A DNA stretch of 64,000 nt from Gigaspora margarita (lineage: Eukaryota > Glomeromycota > Glomeromycetes > Diversisporales > Gigasporaceae): positions 20,379-84,378 of the forward strand of contig WTPW01001676.1 in assembly GCA_009809945.1 (NCBI GenBank), read 5' to 3'. The notes below the pieces were generated by a model. That model saw nothing but the letters and a program-made list of their open reading frames with translations, searched no databases and had not been told where the DNA came from. Numbering within the stretch: the stretch's first letter is position 1; each line of letters opens with the position of its first letter. Of this stretch, positions 10,927 through 22,849 are shown one piece after another. The position numbers were made by a program, and so were the translations under genes.

Positions 10927-13900
10927 TAGATCTTGACCTTACTATCTTGTAGGGTTATTAATAGGACCACTCAGATTGCTGCTAGTTCCGTTCTTGTTGA
11001 CGAGAGCCAATCTTGAATACTAAGGTTCCCTTTCTGGATCATTTTTTCCCCTTCTTTGTCAACCTGTATCCACCCTAAATCTTGTTTATAGCTCTTTTCT
11101 GCTTTCTGAACTCTCCTTGCGCAATGAACCATCTGTATAAAAAACTACACAATTATCCGCTATGCTAATATTTTTATCTAACTGCTCTAGTAGCAAATTT
11201 TCGCAGTAGTGACTAAAACTCTGCCTTTTTATCAATTCTATCTCTATTCTCTCTATATTAATAACCCCCGTCAGGCTTGCTCTAGCAATTCTATATAACT
11301 CCTCCTTTTTAACTACGCACTTTTCTAATAAGCTTTTAACCATATCTGCTGATATGTTAAAGACCCAGTTGCTCTCCTGCCTTTTAGCACCCTGGAGTGC
11401 TGTAAAAATTTCTTTTTTTTGAACCCATTGCTGCTGTGGCTTGTCTGAATTACTTGCTTTATTCGTTGCTAATCTAATTCTGGCTCCCTCCTTATTAATA
11501 TCCAGCTATTTTTCTAAAAGCACTTTTCTTTCTTTTTTCTCAACTACTCTACGTATATCTATCTCATTCTTCTTACCCTTCATTAGTATCCATTCTTTTT
11601 TCCTACCATCTAATATAATTTTCTTTCGCTTAATCACAGGTGCTAATTCATTCCCTTCTAAGACCTGAAATCCCTGTTTAACTTCTCTTGTTATAGGATT
11701 CGCAAGGATGGTAGCTTCGATATCTTTGAACCATTGTAGAACTTTCCCACTATTAGATTTATCCTTTGAGTGCATGTATTGGCTCTATGATATAAGTACA
11801 TTTCCCTGTTCGTTAAGGAGTTATAACAAGAAAAGCAAATCGAGCGCCGCAAGAAAGCTAGCATACTTGACTACCATTTTGTCTTTGAGCAAACTGCGGA
11901 TCGCTATGCCTGTACCATATAGCTTCCAGCTATCTTGTGATGCTCTAATAGAGATAATGATTTCCTTTGCTTTCAGTAAGACCAACATAGTTTGATTAAA
12001 TTTTCACAATTTTTCTAACATTTTCAGGTTACTGTTATCGAGTAAACCAAAGTCCTCTACTAAGCCAGCTAGTTTATGTTCTTGCTCAATTCTAATTTTT
12101 GTGATTGTGCTAATCTGGCTTTCATCATTTAGATGATTGTGTACACTAGTTATTTGCTTATTCAACAACTCTGCCTCTAAAGCCCAGAAATTTCCTATAT
12201 TTCTATGTGTTACTACATAGTTAGATGTCGTGCTCTGGAGTTCTAGCTTGCTCTTTGCTAGTCTAATAATCAGCTGATGAATTTTGTTAATTAGCGCCTT
12301 TGACATTCTTGAGAGCTGTAGCAAATAACAGAGCTTAGGAATAATGCACATATTGTTAATATATACTAGTTGACTGGCCATTAGCTTTTTCCATCTCAAT
12401 GCCTGAACTGTTTGTTGTACTATTCCCTTGGCTTTTAAGAGCAATTGCCTTTCGTTTAATCTGCTATTCAACCATACACCAAGCAATCTCGTTATGTTAT
12501 GCAGTTTTTTATCTAAAATAGAATCACTACCAAATGTAATGCTTCTTTTTTCTACTTTTGTTTTTGGGTTAAACACAATCAAATTTGATTTTTTAACATT
12601 AATTTGTATATCATTGATATAAAAAAACTTATTTGCTATTGATAGCATTTTCTCCATAACCTGCTTGTTTGGCGCCAACCATGTAGTATCATCTGCATAG
12701 GCTATTACAGCCACCTTGATCTCCTTCTTTCGTGTATAATTCCTTGATCTTAGCTTAGGTTCTGATGTACTGACGTAGTACCCCAGTTCCTTTGCCTCTT
12801 GAATTCTTACCAGAAGGGGATCATAAAAAATGCGCCAGAGTAAAGGGGAGAGCATCTCCCCTTGTTCAATTCCATCTACCATTTCTACTGGTTCTGTAAG
12901 ATCAACTGCTGTTATAATTTTTGATGATCAGTTTTCAAAGAGCGATAAAATTAACTCTATTGCTTTGTCTGGTATTTTGATTTGCTCTATTGCTCTTTTT
13001 AACATACTAAGCGAAACTAAGTCGAATGCTTTTTTCATATCCTGCAGCACTACCCAAAGTTCAACATCCTTCTCTTTTGCATCTTCTACTACCATGTTGA
13101 CTATGTGTACTGGGTGCTCTGTTGAACCGCCAAGCAAACCAGCAAAATTCTATCCCTTTATAATTTGGTACTTGACTAGAACCTCTAATAACCTGTTTGT
13201 TAAGATCTGAAAGTCTCTAAAAGGGCAATTGGCCTAGTATTACCCAAATCATAATTCCAATTTGTACCCTTCAGAATTGGGTATATTTGTGCACATTTTC
13301 ACTCTTTAGGGAATGTTCCCTCCATAATACAGTAGTTTGCAAACTGTCGAAAGATTCTTTGGGAAGTAGGGCTAGCATTCTTAATTAAATTGTAGGTAAT
13401 ACCCGAGATGCCTGGAGCCGTTTTGACTTTAAGACTCCCAATAACCGTGTACCACTCTTCCTCTGTGATTTCTAATAGTAAATCCTTAAACCAAGTATTC
13501 TGAATACCCTTTATTGGTTCATAGATCTGTGCCCAAATGCTCCTTCTGCCAAAATCTTGTGGTTTTCTTGTTCTCATTTGATTTTCAAAGTGAATTTTAG
13601 TTTCTTCGAGAACTTCCTTTGGGTTCGTAACTAACACCTTAGTTGCTTCTTTCTCTTTAAAGAGTCTATCCAATACAACTTTGTCTTGAGAACGATTCAG
13701 CAAACTATTCAACATCTTTCCTTGGTTATTTGCTATCATCTCGCATCTGCGTTCTATGCATTCCTCTATTTCTCTTCTTTTACACTTTTCTATTTCATCT
13801 GATCTTCTCTTATTAACGATTCGCCACCATCCTTTCATATTGTCATACCAATCTTCTAGATCCCCCATTGGTAGCCAAGGCATACTAAGGTTGAATTTCT

Positions 13901-15190
13901 TGTTTTGTTTTGCAATATCTAGGTTAATGATCATTTTTTCTTCCACTTGATTTATATTGAAGTTACTCTTTTTTATCAAGCACATCCACTTGCTCATTTT
14001 GGAGATTAATACAAAGAGCTTAGACTTTTTGTTGGTGCCTTCTTTATGCAATAGATTATTGTATACCTTCTTTTTTGGTATACTCCTATTCGCTGCTTCT
14101 ATGATGCTCAATTTAATAACATTCCATGCTTGGTTTATTAGCTGTACTCAACAACTTCCTTTTCCATTTTTACTGTTATCAAGACCTGATAACTTGTCCA
14201 GAGTGGTTTTCTCTTTTTGTAACTTCTTATCCAAAACTGATCTAAAATCTTCCCAATTCTCTATGGTGGCTTGATCGTAGAGATAGACTATTCTGTAATG
14301 TTTTCTGTTCTTCTCAACTGTTACTATCGAGCCAAAGATTTGTGGGTTGAGCCATAGTGTTGTAGAGGTTGCTTTGTGATTACTACATGTGACAAAATAC
14401 ATGTCCAGAATTTCTGCTCTGGTCAAACTCTCTATTAAATTTTCTGATACCCATATTTGATCTATTCTTGTACCACTTTGACTATTAGACCATGTGACTT
14501 CTTTTTCTGTCAGATTTAAGAATCTAAATGTGTCTATGAAGTTATTCTTGTTTAACCATCTATGTATTTTTGAAACTTTGTGACTACTAACTTTGCTTTT
14601 TGATATTTTGTCCAGCTCTAAGTCCGCTACGCAATTAAAGTCCCCCTAGAATTACCATGTGTGTTTGCTTGTTATGTTTGCTATATATATCTGTAATCTC
14701 CTTTAACACCTTGTCCATTACACTTCCATTATTTGGTGGGATGTAGATCACAATTATAATTAACTCCATATTTCTAAAATAGAATCTTGCTGCCATTATG
14801 AACTTGCTAATTCTATCTACACCTCCTAGATACTTCTCCCAAGCGTGCTTGATCCCTAATGCAATACCCAAACCTTTCCTTTTATCTATTGATGTATCTG
14901 ACCAAAAAAATCTAACATTTTCTACCTTTTTCCCTACAAAAAACCCTTCCTTTCCATTCAAATTTGTCTCCATTACTGCAAATATGTCGAATGCTTCATC
15001 ATCTAACCACTGACCCAATGTTTTAAATTTTTGTTGATTTGTTTTTAATCCATTGATATTGTGACAACCTATCTTCAAAGTTAACTCCTTTTGCAGTAAC
15101 CCTTTCCTATTTGTGTCTACACTGGGAACTCTGCTTGATGAACCAACTGGTTCATCTATTGATCCATATACAACTGGTGTGCCTGTTAGG
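10927..15190 (-). pseudogene. LINE 1 ORF2, 5' part: EEP endonuclease, reverse transcriptase, start of RNase H
   Basis: ORF2 opens beside the ORF1 stop without a visible ATG. Endonuclease (15070-14370): CHNINGL, VMETNL, VILG-DFN, GTRIDQIW and SNH. The last is SDH in LINE 2, so an Asp is changed. A G-run at 14641-14645 holds one base too many, shifting the frame at ILGDFN. Reverse transcriptase (about 13450-12650): TAPGISGITY, LQDMKKAFD, GIEQGEMLSPL and AYADDTTW, with both catalytic Asp sites kept. RNase H begins at VVFYTDGSL (11150) and TRTELAAI and is cut at KIYTD by R2. Stops replace Trp at GSC*VQL, TFPKE*, LFEN* and AAI*VV. The frame shifts again near 13200 and near 11080. Confidence 0.85.
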
Positions 15191-16726
15191 AGCGCAACGG
15201 TAGACCCGTTTGACTCCTTTCAATACCATCAAGTCTGCTAGTAATATTTAATAGCAGATTCTTGATTTCGTTTATGTCGAGTTCATGCACCTTTTCTTTA
15301 AACATATTACTTACTGAACCATTATTTATATACGGATTCTCTTTGGACATCTTGATTGCCTTGAACCTTACTCTTGGTGCTTCCCTATCTTGTTCCTTCA
15401 AGGATTCACATCTGGTTCTTCTTAAGATGACCTTTTGTGAGTCTATATCTCTGTTATCTCCTGAACTAGAGAAGCTTCTTTTATTGATAATTTTTATAGC
15501 ATTTGAGCCTGTTACTATCCCTTTACCTTCCATATTGTAATTACTTTTGGTTGTTAGGGTATTTCTATAACACCACTCTAGTTTGGTGTGAAAGTAGTAA
15601 CCTGTTCTTTGCAGAGCATCAACATAATCTTGTTCATTTGAAAAGTAAATAGAAGCTGTTCCCATTGCTATTGGAAGAGATATATACTGCTTTAGCATTG
15701 ATACATCTCAGTTGTCTTAGTAAAACTGACTTGATTGCCCATTTCGGGATATTTTTGGCGATGAGCTTGTATCTACTTCTTTCTGCAAGGATCTCTGCAT
15801 CAAAGTATCCCTTCGTAAGTCTGATCATTTTTCTATTCTCAAAATGAACTGCCCATGCGTTTTCTAATTCTTTTTCACATTTTTCATTTTTGAACTCTAT
15901 TTCTACGAAGGCGGCTTTTGATTTACCATTTGCTTTAAAGCTTTTTACTGTTAATCTGCCATAGAAACTGAGATTCTTTCTGATTTGGCAAGCACGAGTT
16001 TCATTTGGTATGTTCCATAATGTAAAGCTTCTTTTGATTATTTCCTTTCGTATACCAGATAATGTTGGCTGATTTGCTAAAATTTGTTTCGCAGGAACTA
16101 TGATTTTATCTTCCTGCATTGGGTTTATCTCTATATTACTTTCATCTGAGATTTTACTTGGGTCGATTTCCATTAAAGCTGAGTTAACAATATCCTTTCC
16201 TTTTCTATGTGGAGTTGGCAATTTTGGTAGTTCTTGAACTATTAAATGAGTTGTTCTCTTCTTTTTGGTGAATAGTTTTTTTCTTCACTTTCATTCTGAC
16301 TCCTATAAATGTCAAGCTCCATCGGGGCTTTGTGGAGGTTTGCTTTAGTTGTTTCCACATCTACTGCCATTTGTTCACTTGAGGTTTCCTTCTCTAACTG
16401 TTCCTCAATGCCATAGTCAAAGTGGCCTGATTCTGAGTCCAATAGCGCAGTTTTCCTTTTTTGCTGGTTATCCTGCTTACTAAACTCTTTAATTTCTTTT
16501 AATTGTTTTTTTGTTATCTTTGGATAGTATTCTATAAGTTGCCTTATGATAAAAATTTCTTCTGCAGAGATTACTTGTACCGTCACAGTGATTTCTTTGT
16601 CAATAATTTGTATTTTGCTACATCCTCTACTCAACAGCTTCGAACAACTACTAACTCCTAAGCTAATGGCTTTGCTCCCTTTTTTAAGGAAATCTATCTT
16701 CTATTCTGGAACTATGTGGATGTTCA
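15186..16726 (-). pseudogene. LINE 1 ORF1: nucleic-acid-binding protein with two RRM-like domains
   Basis: The start is chosen at ATG 16726 because MNIHIV aligns with MNIKQV of LINE 2. ORF1 proteins of LINEs coat the RNA. Two RRM-like folds are suggested. The first is RSFTLWNIPNET with KAAFVEIEF as the RNP strands (about 16040-15830). The second is YKLIAKNIPKWAI then TASIYFSNEQDY (about 15770-15600). The frame ends at TAA 15188-15186. Breaks: TAG at codon 9, where LINE 2 has Trp; a shift in an A-rich tract near 16255; and another near 15640-15700. The RRM assignment is by eye. Confidence 0.7.
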
Positions 16727-17128
16727 TTGATTAACTATATTTGGAGTTGATCTGCTAATAATTTTTTCTTATCTTGACACGTGTATGGTTTGTTTACTTA
16801 TTTGGCCTGTTTGTTTATTTGTTTACCAATTGATTGTTCACGGACGTGTTTGTTGTGGCTGATCTACACTAAAGGGTATTGCCAAATTCCCAAAAATTTT
16901 CAAAAAAACTGTGACAAACGTTTTTAAAGAAATTTTTCTTGATTTCTTGGTCGATTTCTTGCTCTAGGCTGTTTTCGTTCTAGCAAACTCATGTTGAAAT
17001 TTAGATTGCTAACTTTTTTAGTTAGACTTGCTTGTTTGTTTATTAACAAGGTTATTCTGTATCTTCACTTTTTACTCCTGTTCGGGTGTGGTCGTGAGGA
17101 TCAGCAGAATGAGTTGTGTATTTTATCC
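16727..17128 (-). other. LINE 1 5' UTR
   Basis: It lies between the target duplication and the ORF1 ATG. It shares GATCAGCCACA and AAACAAATAAACAAA-type sequence with the LINE 2 leader (51870-51900). LINE 5' UTRs normally hold an internal promoter; none can be pointed to here. Confidence 0.55.
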
Positions 17129-17144
17129 TTTATTTATTATTATT
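17129..17144. repeat. Target-site duplication of LINE 1, 5' side
   Basis: TTTATTTATTATTATT, identical to 7250-7265. The element begins (minus strand) with GGA, as LINE 2 does. Confidence 0.75.
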
Positions 17145-17489
17145 ATACATTATATTTTACATTTATTAAATATACATTTTTAATTAATATTACATACTTT
17201 ATTATATATTATATTATTAGTATTATTTACATTATTACAAATATTTTAAACTACTTTCGCACTTCGTCGCATCTATTTCTATTACTATATACAAAAAACC
17301 AACCCTATTTTAAACTACTTTCATACTTTGTTGTATCTAATTCTATTACTATATACAAAAAACTAACCCTATACACTTATTTTCACTCATCCCAAAGTTA
17401 GCTATTATCTTCACTTCTTTGTTTTTTATCGTCTTTGCTTTGGCTATTTCTTTTGTTTTGGCTATAACCTTCGTTTTATTCTCTTTTTC

Positions 17490-18670
17490 TAAATACTTCA
17501 AAGAAGTAAAAAAAATAAAAAAAAACATTTCTCAAAAGTGTTAGTGTTCTTGCAATTTGCTAGAGAAATCTAGTATGTTCTTGCAAAGTGCCAGAGAAGT
17601 TAAAGCTAGTGTTCTTGTAAAGTCCAGGAAAAGTCGCAAAGTGTCAAAGAAGTCAGGAATAAATAAAATAAAATAAAAATAAAAAAAAATAAGTAAAAAA
17701 AAAACAAACGAAAAAACAAAACGTGTAAGCAAACTAATATAAAAAAAATAAATGAAGCCCCAAATCTTCATTTCTCTAAAGTAAGAGTTCACGTTCTTGC
17801 AAATTCGAAAGTTGGGTTAATGTTCTTGCAAAATGCCAAAAAAGTTGCGTAGTGCTGAAAAAGTCTGGGTTGGTTTTCTTGTAAAGTGCCAGGAAGTAAG
17901 AGTTCTTTTCTCGCAAAGTGCTGGAATAAAATAAATTAATAAACCAAATTTTAAAAAAAAACAAAAAACAAAAAAACAAAAACAAATTATGTCAATTGAA
18001 CAAATAAATAAAGTCCTAATTAAAACTTTATTTCTTTAAAGAAGTGTTCTTGGAAATTTAGAAATTGCTTGAGACATCAGTTGTGTGTTCTTGCAAAGCG
18101 TCAAATTTTTGGGTAGGCTGCGCATGGTTTTGAATAGTTGTTTGTTTTCTTGCAAAGTGTTCTTGTAAAATGCCGAAATAAAAATAAAATGAAAAAAAAT
18201 AAAAAATAAATAAATAAATAAAAAAAAACAAAATGAAAACAAAAAAAAATGAAACAAAAACAAAAAATGAAACGAAAATAAAAAACAAAAAGCGAAAAAA
18301 AAACAAAATAGAAGATCTGTTTATAAACAAAAATCTAATCTGATCTTGTAGTACAGAATTTGAACATCATCGAACTATTTCAAAAAATTAGTCCAATACA
18401 ATCCAGGTTACAGATTGGGTTGGTTTGCAAAAGGTTTCAAAAAGTTGTTTGTTTTCTTGCAAAGGTGTTTTTGTAAAGTGTCAAAATAAAAATAAAATAA
18501 AAAATAAATAAAATGAAAACAAAAAAATAAAATAAAAACAAAGAAATGAAATGAAAACAAAAAAGCGAATCTGATCTTGTAGTACAGAATTCAAACTATT
18601 TCAAATAATTAGTCCAATGCGTGATCCAGGTTATACTGATCTACTGATCCTAGCTTGGTTTAAAGAGGAT
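17490..18670. repeat. Divergent repeats with TTCTTGCAAAGTG units (R1 interior)
   Basis: Repeats of GTTCTTGCAAAGTGCCAGA-like sequence alternate with A-rich tracts (AAATAAAATAAAA). The block around 18310-18420 is repeated at 18560-18660 (AATCTGATCTTGTAGTACAG). The same family is in R2 at 9280-9380 and 10300-10350. Long hydrophobic frames on the opposite strand are artefacts of the A-rich tracts. Confidence 0.6.
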
Positions 18671-18823
18671 CAAAATATTTCGTTATAATTTTCGAAATTT
18701 CTAATGAATATAATGAAATTTTGATATTTGAAATATTCTGTTATATATTACGTAATATTTTGCTTATATTACGGTTTATAAGATCTTACGTAAGATTATG
18801 CTATTATAAATTTGCTGATGTAA

Positions 18824-19941
18824 TCGTGCTTAATTTATTAAATTGAGTATGTGTGAGAATTTTTTAACAATACCCAATAATAAGCTATCCTGCATTGAAT
18901 ATTTATACTTCCAAAATAGTTTCAGGTAATAACGGAGTTTAGCTTTTTTACATAGTTTCAGGTTTTTTATATAGTTTTAGAGTTTTGAAAATTAGTTTTG
19001 GTTATTTAAAACTAGTTTCAGTTTTAGTTTTTGGGGCAAAAGAGTTTTGAGTAGCATCATTAGTGATAGGTGGTACATTCATACTACCAATTTTATACAG
19101 TTTATAACTGTTAAACATTTTATTGTTAAGTTTATTATCTTTGTAGCATATAAAGTATATAGTCAAAATTGAAGTTGTATTGGAATAATTGTGATTTTTT
19201 TTATGATTTAAAGAATTCTGTTACAAAATTTACTGGCTATAATACTTTCTAAAATAGGAAAGATATAGTGCACATATGTTCTTACTATTATGAACTATGC
19301 CATAAATAAAAAAAAGAGATAATTACAAGGTTTTGCAGTTTATATTGTATTAATATTTAATTAAATATTAAATTATTTAATTATTTTATACTTACTGCAA
19401 AGTCAATTTTTTTGCTACATATTACATATTGACCCAGTATCTGAAATTGGATTGCAGAGTCTGTGAACTGCAACAAATTTTAAATTTCTTCAACCAAAAT
19501 CTGAAATATATATGCAAATTCTGCACATAAATTTGCAAACTTTACTAATAAATTTCTATTAAATGCTTATGTGTACAACTAAATTTTTATAAATTTTTAT
19601 AATTTGCAACTATTTTTTTTTGATTTTGTTGCAGCACACAACTAATTTAAAATTTGAATTTCAGATACTATGCTGATCCTTTTTTTCAATTTGCATTTTT
19701 TTCTCTTTTTTTTTTGTATTGTTAATTTTTTTTTATTATTCTCAATTGGTGTTACTTAATAGTGACTTTAATTCTCTGTAATTTCTAATAGAATGCATAG
19801 AAAAAATAACTCCAATTCAATTTTTTGATCTGCATTTGTAAAATGAAAATTAATTTTGTATAGCCTTAAAATAAATATATTTTTTTAATTTATAGTAAAT
19901 TAGAAAAAAAAATAAAAAATAAATAAATAAAAAGGGAAATT
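18824..19941. other. AT-rich stretch, no gene seen
   Basis: It includes a patch with repeated TAGTTTCAGGTTTT-like sequence (about 18900-19060). No coding frame and no firm element. Confidence 0.45.
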
Positions 19942-19969
19942 CTAGGCATCTCTAGCTAGAGATGCCTAG
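19942..19969. repeat. 28-bp perfect palindrome
   Basis: CTAGGCATCTCTAG followed directly by its reverse complement, with no spacer. It stands out from the AT-rich surroundings and could be two abutting element ends. Confidence 0.85.
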
Positions 19970-20249
19970 TTTATATATCTTTGGCCACCTGGACCAATCA
20001 AAGAACAAGAAAATTATATGACTAAAGCTCATGTATTTATCGATTGCTTATACAAGATCGAACGATCTTACTATGCATTGGCAGATACTAACACAAGATC
20101 AGATTATCGATTTTATTAAAGTTTTGTTCTTTTTTGATCTAATTTGATCTATTTTTTTTGTTTTGCTTCATTTTTGTTGTGGATTTATTTTTTTCGTTGG
20201 TTTTTTTCTTAACTAACACTTTTTTCTTTAAGTTAGTAGAGCCTCCATA

Positions 20250-21010
20250 GGTGTCGTTATTTATAAAATATAACTTTCATCATTTCGATGCTGTCTTTGT
20301 GGTGACTCCAAATTAGCAAAGCAAGATTTTGCTCTGCACATTTAGCATTCTAGGTTGGATAGTATATAAAAAGTTGAAACATTAACATTTTAGTTCTTCA
20401 TTTATAGAGGGGCTTTCATCATTTTGGCACTGATAGTTTGTTTTTTTTTTCTTTTCTCAAATTAATTGCTGTTATATGTAGTAATTTCAGGCTTCGTTTC
20501 AGTACTGTAGTTAGTAATTTCCATTTTAGTTGTTTTGGGTTGGTAGTGACTTTAGGCTTTGATGTTCTTGGACTTTGCTATTCTATTGGCATTGTTTGTA
20601 GAGGTTTCGTTGACAACATTTGTAGAAGTTTCATTGATGTCATTTGTGAAAGTTTTATTGACATCATTTGTGGATATCATTTGTAGAGATTTCATTAGTG
20701 ATTTTAGGCTCTTTGATATTCTTATTGGTAAGTCTTGTTATGTTTTTGATTTTTTTTCTTGGATTATTTTTTTTTTGCTAAAATAATAGGTTCACTTTGT
20801 CATTTTGGTGTTGTCATTGGTGATTTCAACTTTTGCCATTTCAGTTGTTTTGGATTTGTGATTTTGGCATAGTAAGTTTTGTCTATGTTTTCGCATAGAT
20901 ATATTTTTTCTCAACTAATCTTTTTTACTTTAGAGCCGTCATGGTGGTGACTTTGGCTTTGTTGTCATTAGTGTTCTTGGGTTTGGCCGTTTCGTTGTTT
21001 TTGAGTATGA
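20250..21010. repeat. Degenerate GT-rich repeats with a 24-bp minisatellite
   Basis: Between 20603 and 20700, three to four 24-bp units read like TTTCATTGATGTCATTTGTAGAAG. Around them are looser TTTAGGCTTTG and CATCATTTTGGC repeats. The two overlapping frames here translate only the repeat, so no gene is called. Confidence 0.55.
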
Positions 21011-21283
21011 GTAGGATAAAAGTTTGTAGTAGTTTTGATATGCAAGTCAATTTTTTTAGTATCGTGAATACTTTGGCATTGTGTTGGTTTATTTAAAGCA
21101 TGAATTAGTATCGTGTGATGATTTTTAGTTTTTCTTTTTTCTATTATATTGTAATGGTCTGTGTTTATTAAATTAAATATTTTAATAAAGTATGTTATAT
21201 TGGCTTTGTGGGATCTGAACTGAGTTGATTTCTGTGTGGGTACTAATGCTATGGCTGCATATAATTGATTTTGTCATGACTTT

Positions 21284-21900
21284 GCTCAAATTTTTTAAAA
21301 AATTGGTGTAGCTACTATTTTGATAGATGTTTTGACTTTTCTCTAACTTTTAGTAAAGGTATCTCTAAAACTACCTGTTCAAATTTGATGAAAATTTTTT
21401 ATTTGAATTTAATAGATCCATAGAATTCAAATAAAAAATTTTTATCAAATTTGGTCAGGAGGTTGTGAAGATATCTTCGCTCAAATTTTTTAAAAAAATT
21501 GGCATAGCTTCTATTTTAATAGACATTTTAACTTTCTCTAATGTTTAGTGAAGATATCTTTATAACTACCTGACCAAATTTGATGAAAATTTTTTATTTG
21601 AATTTAATTGTTCCATAGAATTCAAATTAAAATATTTTCATTGAATTTGGTCAGGTGGTTGTGAAGATATCTTTGTTCAAATTTTTTAAAAAAATTGGTA
21701 TAGCTTCTATTTTGATAGACGTTTTAACTTTTCTCTAACTTTTAGCAAAATAACTCTACCACTACCTGACCAAATTCGATGAAAATTTTTTATTTGAATT
21801 TAATGGTCCATAGAATTCATATAAAAAAATTTTCATCGAATTTGATCAGGTGGTTGTGGTGGTATCTTCACTCAAATTTTTAAAAAAAATTGGCATAGCT
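21284..21900. repeat. ~195-bp tandem array, three and a fraction units
   Basis: CTCAAATTTTTTAAAAAATTGG-like starts lie near 21287, 21482, 21678 and 21873, so spacing is 195-196 bp. Each unit contains an inverted pair (CAAATTTGATGAAAATTTTT and its complement) around CCATAGAATTC. Confidence 0.85.
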
Positions 21901-22849
21901 TCTAATTCTTATATTTATTTGTTTTTTTTTAGTGCACATTCATGTTTTAATCTAGTTTGCATCAATACATATATCATTAACATGTGTTATTCAAGTTTGT
22001 ATATGAACTTCTTATACAGTTTGATTCTTAACATGTGCAGGTTTTTTGAAGCAGTAGTTGTATCATTTTGTGCTGTTTTTCTTTTTAACTAATATTATTT
22101 TATATGAATAGAAAATAAGAATTGCTTTTAATAAAGTTAGAATTATAGTATTCCTATAAGAAAAGTGGTATGGGTAGTAGTATGTATTAGAGTCAAAAAT
22201 GCTCAAAATGGCACAGATCATATAGTACATACAGGAACATTTTACATAATGCACAGTAAAAATAGCATGGATATTATGGCAAAGGGTGGCATATAATATT
22301 ACGTCATATGAAATGGTGCATTCAGATAGCACATATTTGTATATTATATACATATTGGCTCATGATTCATGTTGGCTTATTTCATGAAGAGCAAAAGATC
22401 AGTAAGTGATTTTTTTTTGATTTCACTAATAAAGCTTTCTTGTGTGCCTTAACAAAAAAAATTCTTTACAAAATTTTACTTCATATGCAGTTAGTTTGTT
22501 CATCTTATATTGATTACTTATGTAAATTTATGGCTTAATAGTTAATCTACATCATTATCACAGTGGCATGTGAATTTACATTCACTGGTGCCAAATCTAC
22601 TGATTCACTAGTAAACTGCTATAAACCTGTGCCATTTGCAGTCTATTGGTATGGGCATACAGTTCCATATAGTCCACAGAATCTATACCAATTTGGACCA
22701 TACCTGTACAAATCTGGATTATAACCCATGCCAAAAAGACCCGTGCCTATCTGATGCAACCCATGCTAATCCAGTTCAATTTTTTTATAGAGTATATGAA
22801 TCTGGTATTGGCAAAAGAATTAATTTGGCAAATAATAAATTATAGCATG
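21901..22849. other. No gene supported
   Basis: AT-rich DNA. At 22580-22790 there are scattered repeats of ACCATGCCAAA / ACCTGTGCC type, with a 69-codon frame that looks like a repeat by-product. Confidence 0.4.

Larger units (their letters stand above)
7266..17128 (-). mobile_element. LINE 1: full-length non-LTR retrotransposon, decayed
   Basis: It runs 5' to 3' on the minus strand: 5' UTR, ORF1 with RRM-like domains, ORF2 with EEP endonuclease, reverse transcriptase (AYADDTTW), RNase H and zinc knuckle, a 3' UTR ending in a stem-loop, then a short poly(A). Identical 16-bp direct repeats flank it. Without the R2 insertion (8664-10918) and one TSD copy it measures about 7.6 kb, close to the 8.0 kb of LINE 2. 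Many stops and frameshifts make it non-autonomous. It is inserted in R1; R2 keeps the matching uninterrupted sequence near 9070. Confidence 0.85.
6316..18823. mobile_element. Repeat R1, outer element of a nested stack
   Basis: The left end (6316-6450) and right end (18690-18823) are inverted copies: TTACATTAGCAAATT against TTACATCAGCAAATTT, then ATAATCTTACGTMAGAT and ATTACGTAATATAT in both. They are rich in short self-complementary words (TTACGTAA, TAATATTA). R1 holds the element at 6463-7052 and LINE 1. Without them it is about 2 kb, and its middle (7195-7265 joined to 17129-18670) matches R2. No transposase frame and no clear target duplication were found. Confidence 0.5.

Noticed and set aside
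17541..18330. Hydrophobic Phe-rich minus-strand proteins resembling membrane proteins
   Set aside because: They are translations of A-rich tracts read as poly-TTT; no initiation context or conservation. The same applies to 9244-9429 and 50355-50540.
20438..20786. Two overlapping plus-strand frames with Phe-Ile repeats
   Set aside because: They translate a 24-bp minisatellite in two frames equally well, which is not expected of a real gene.
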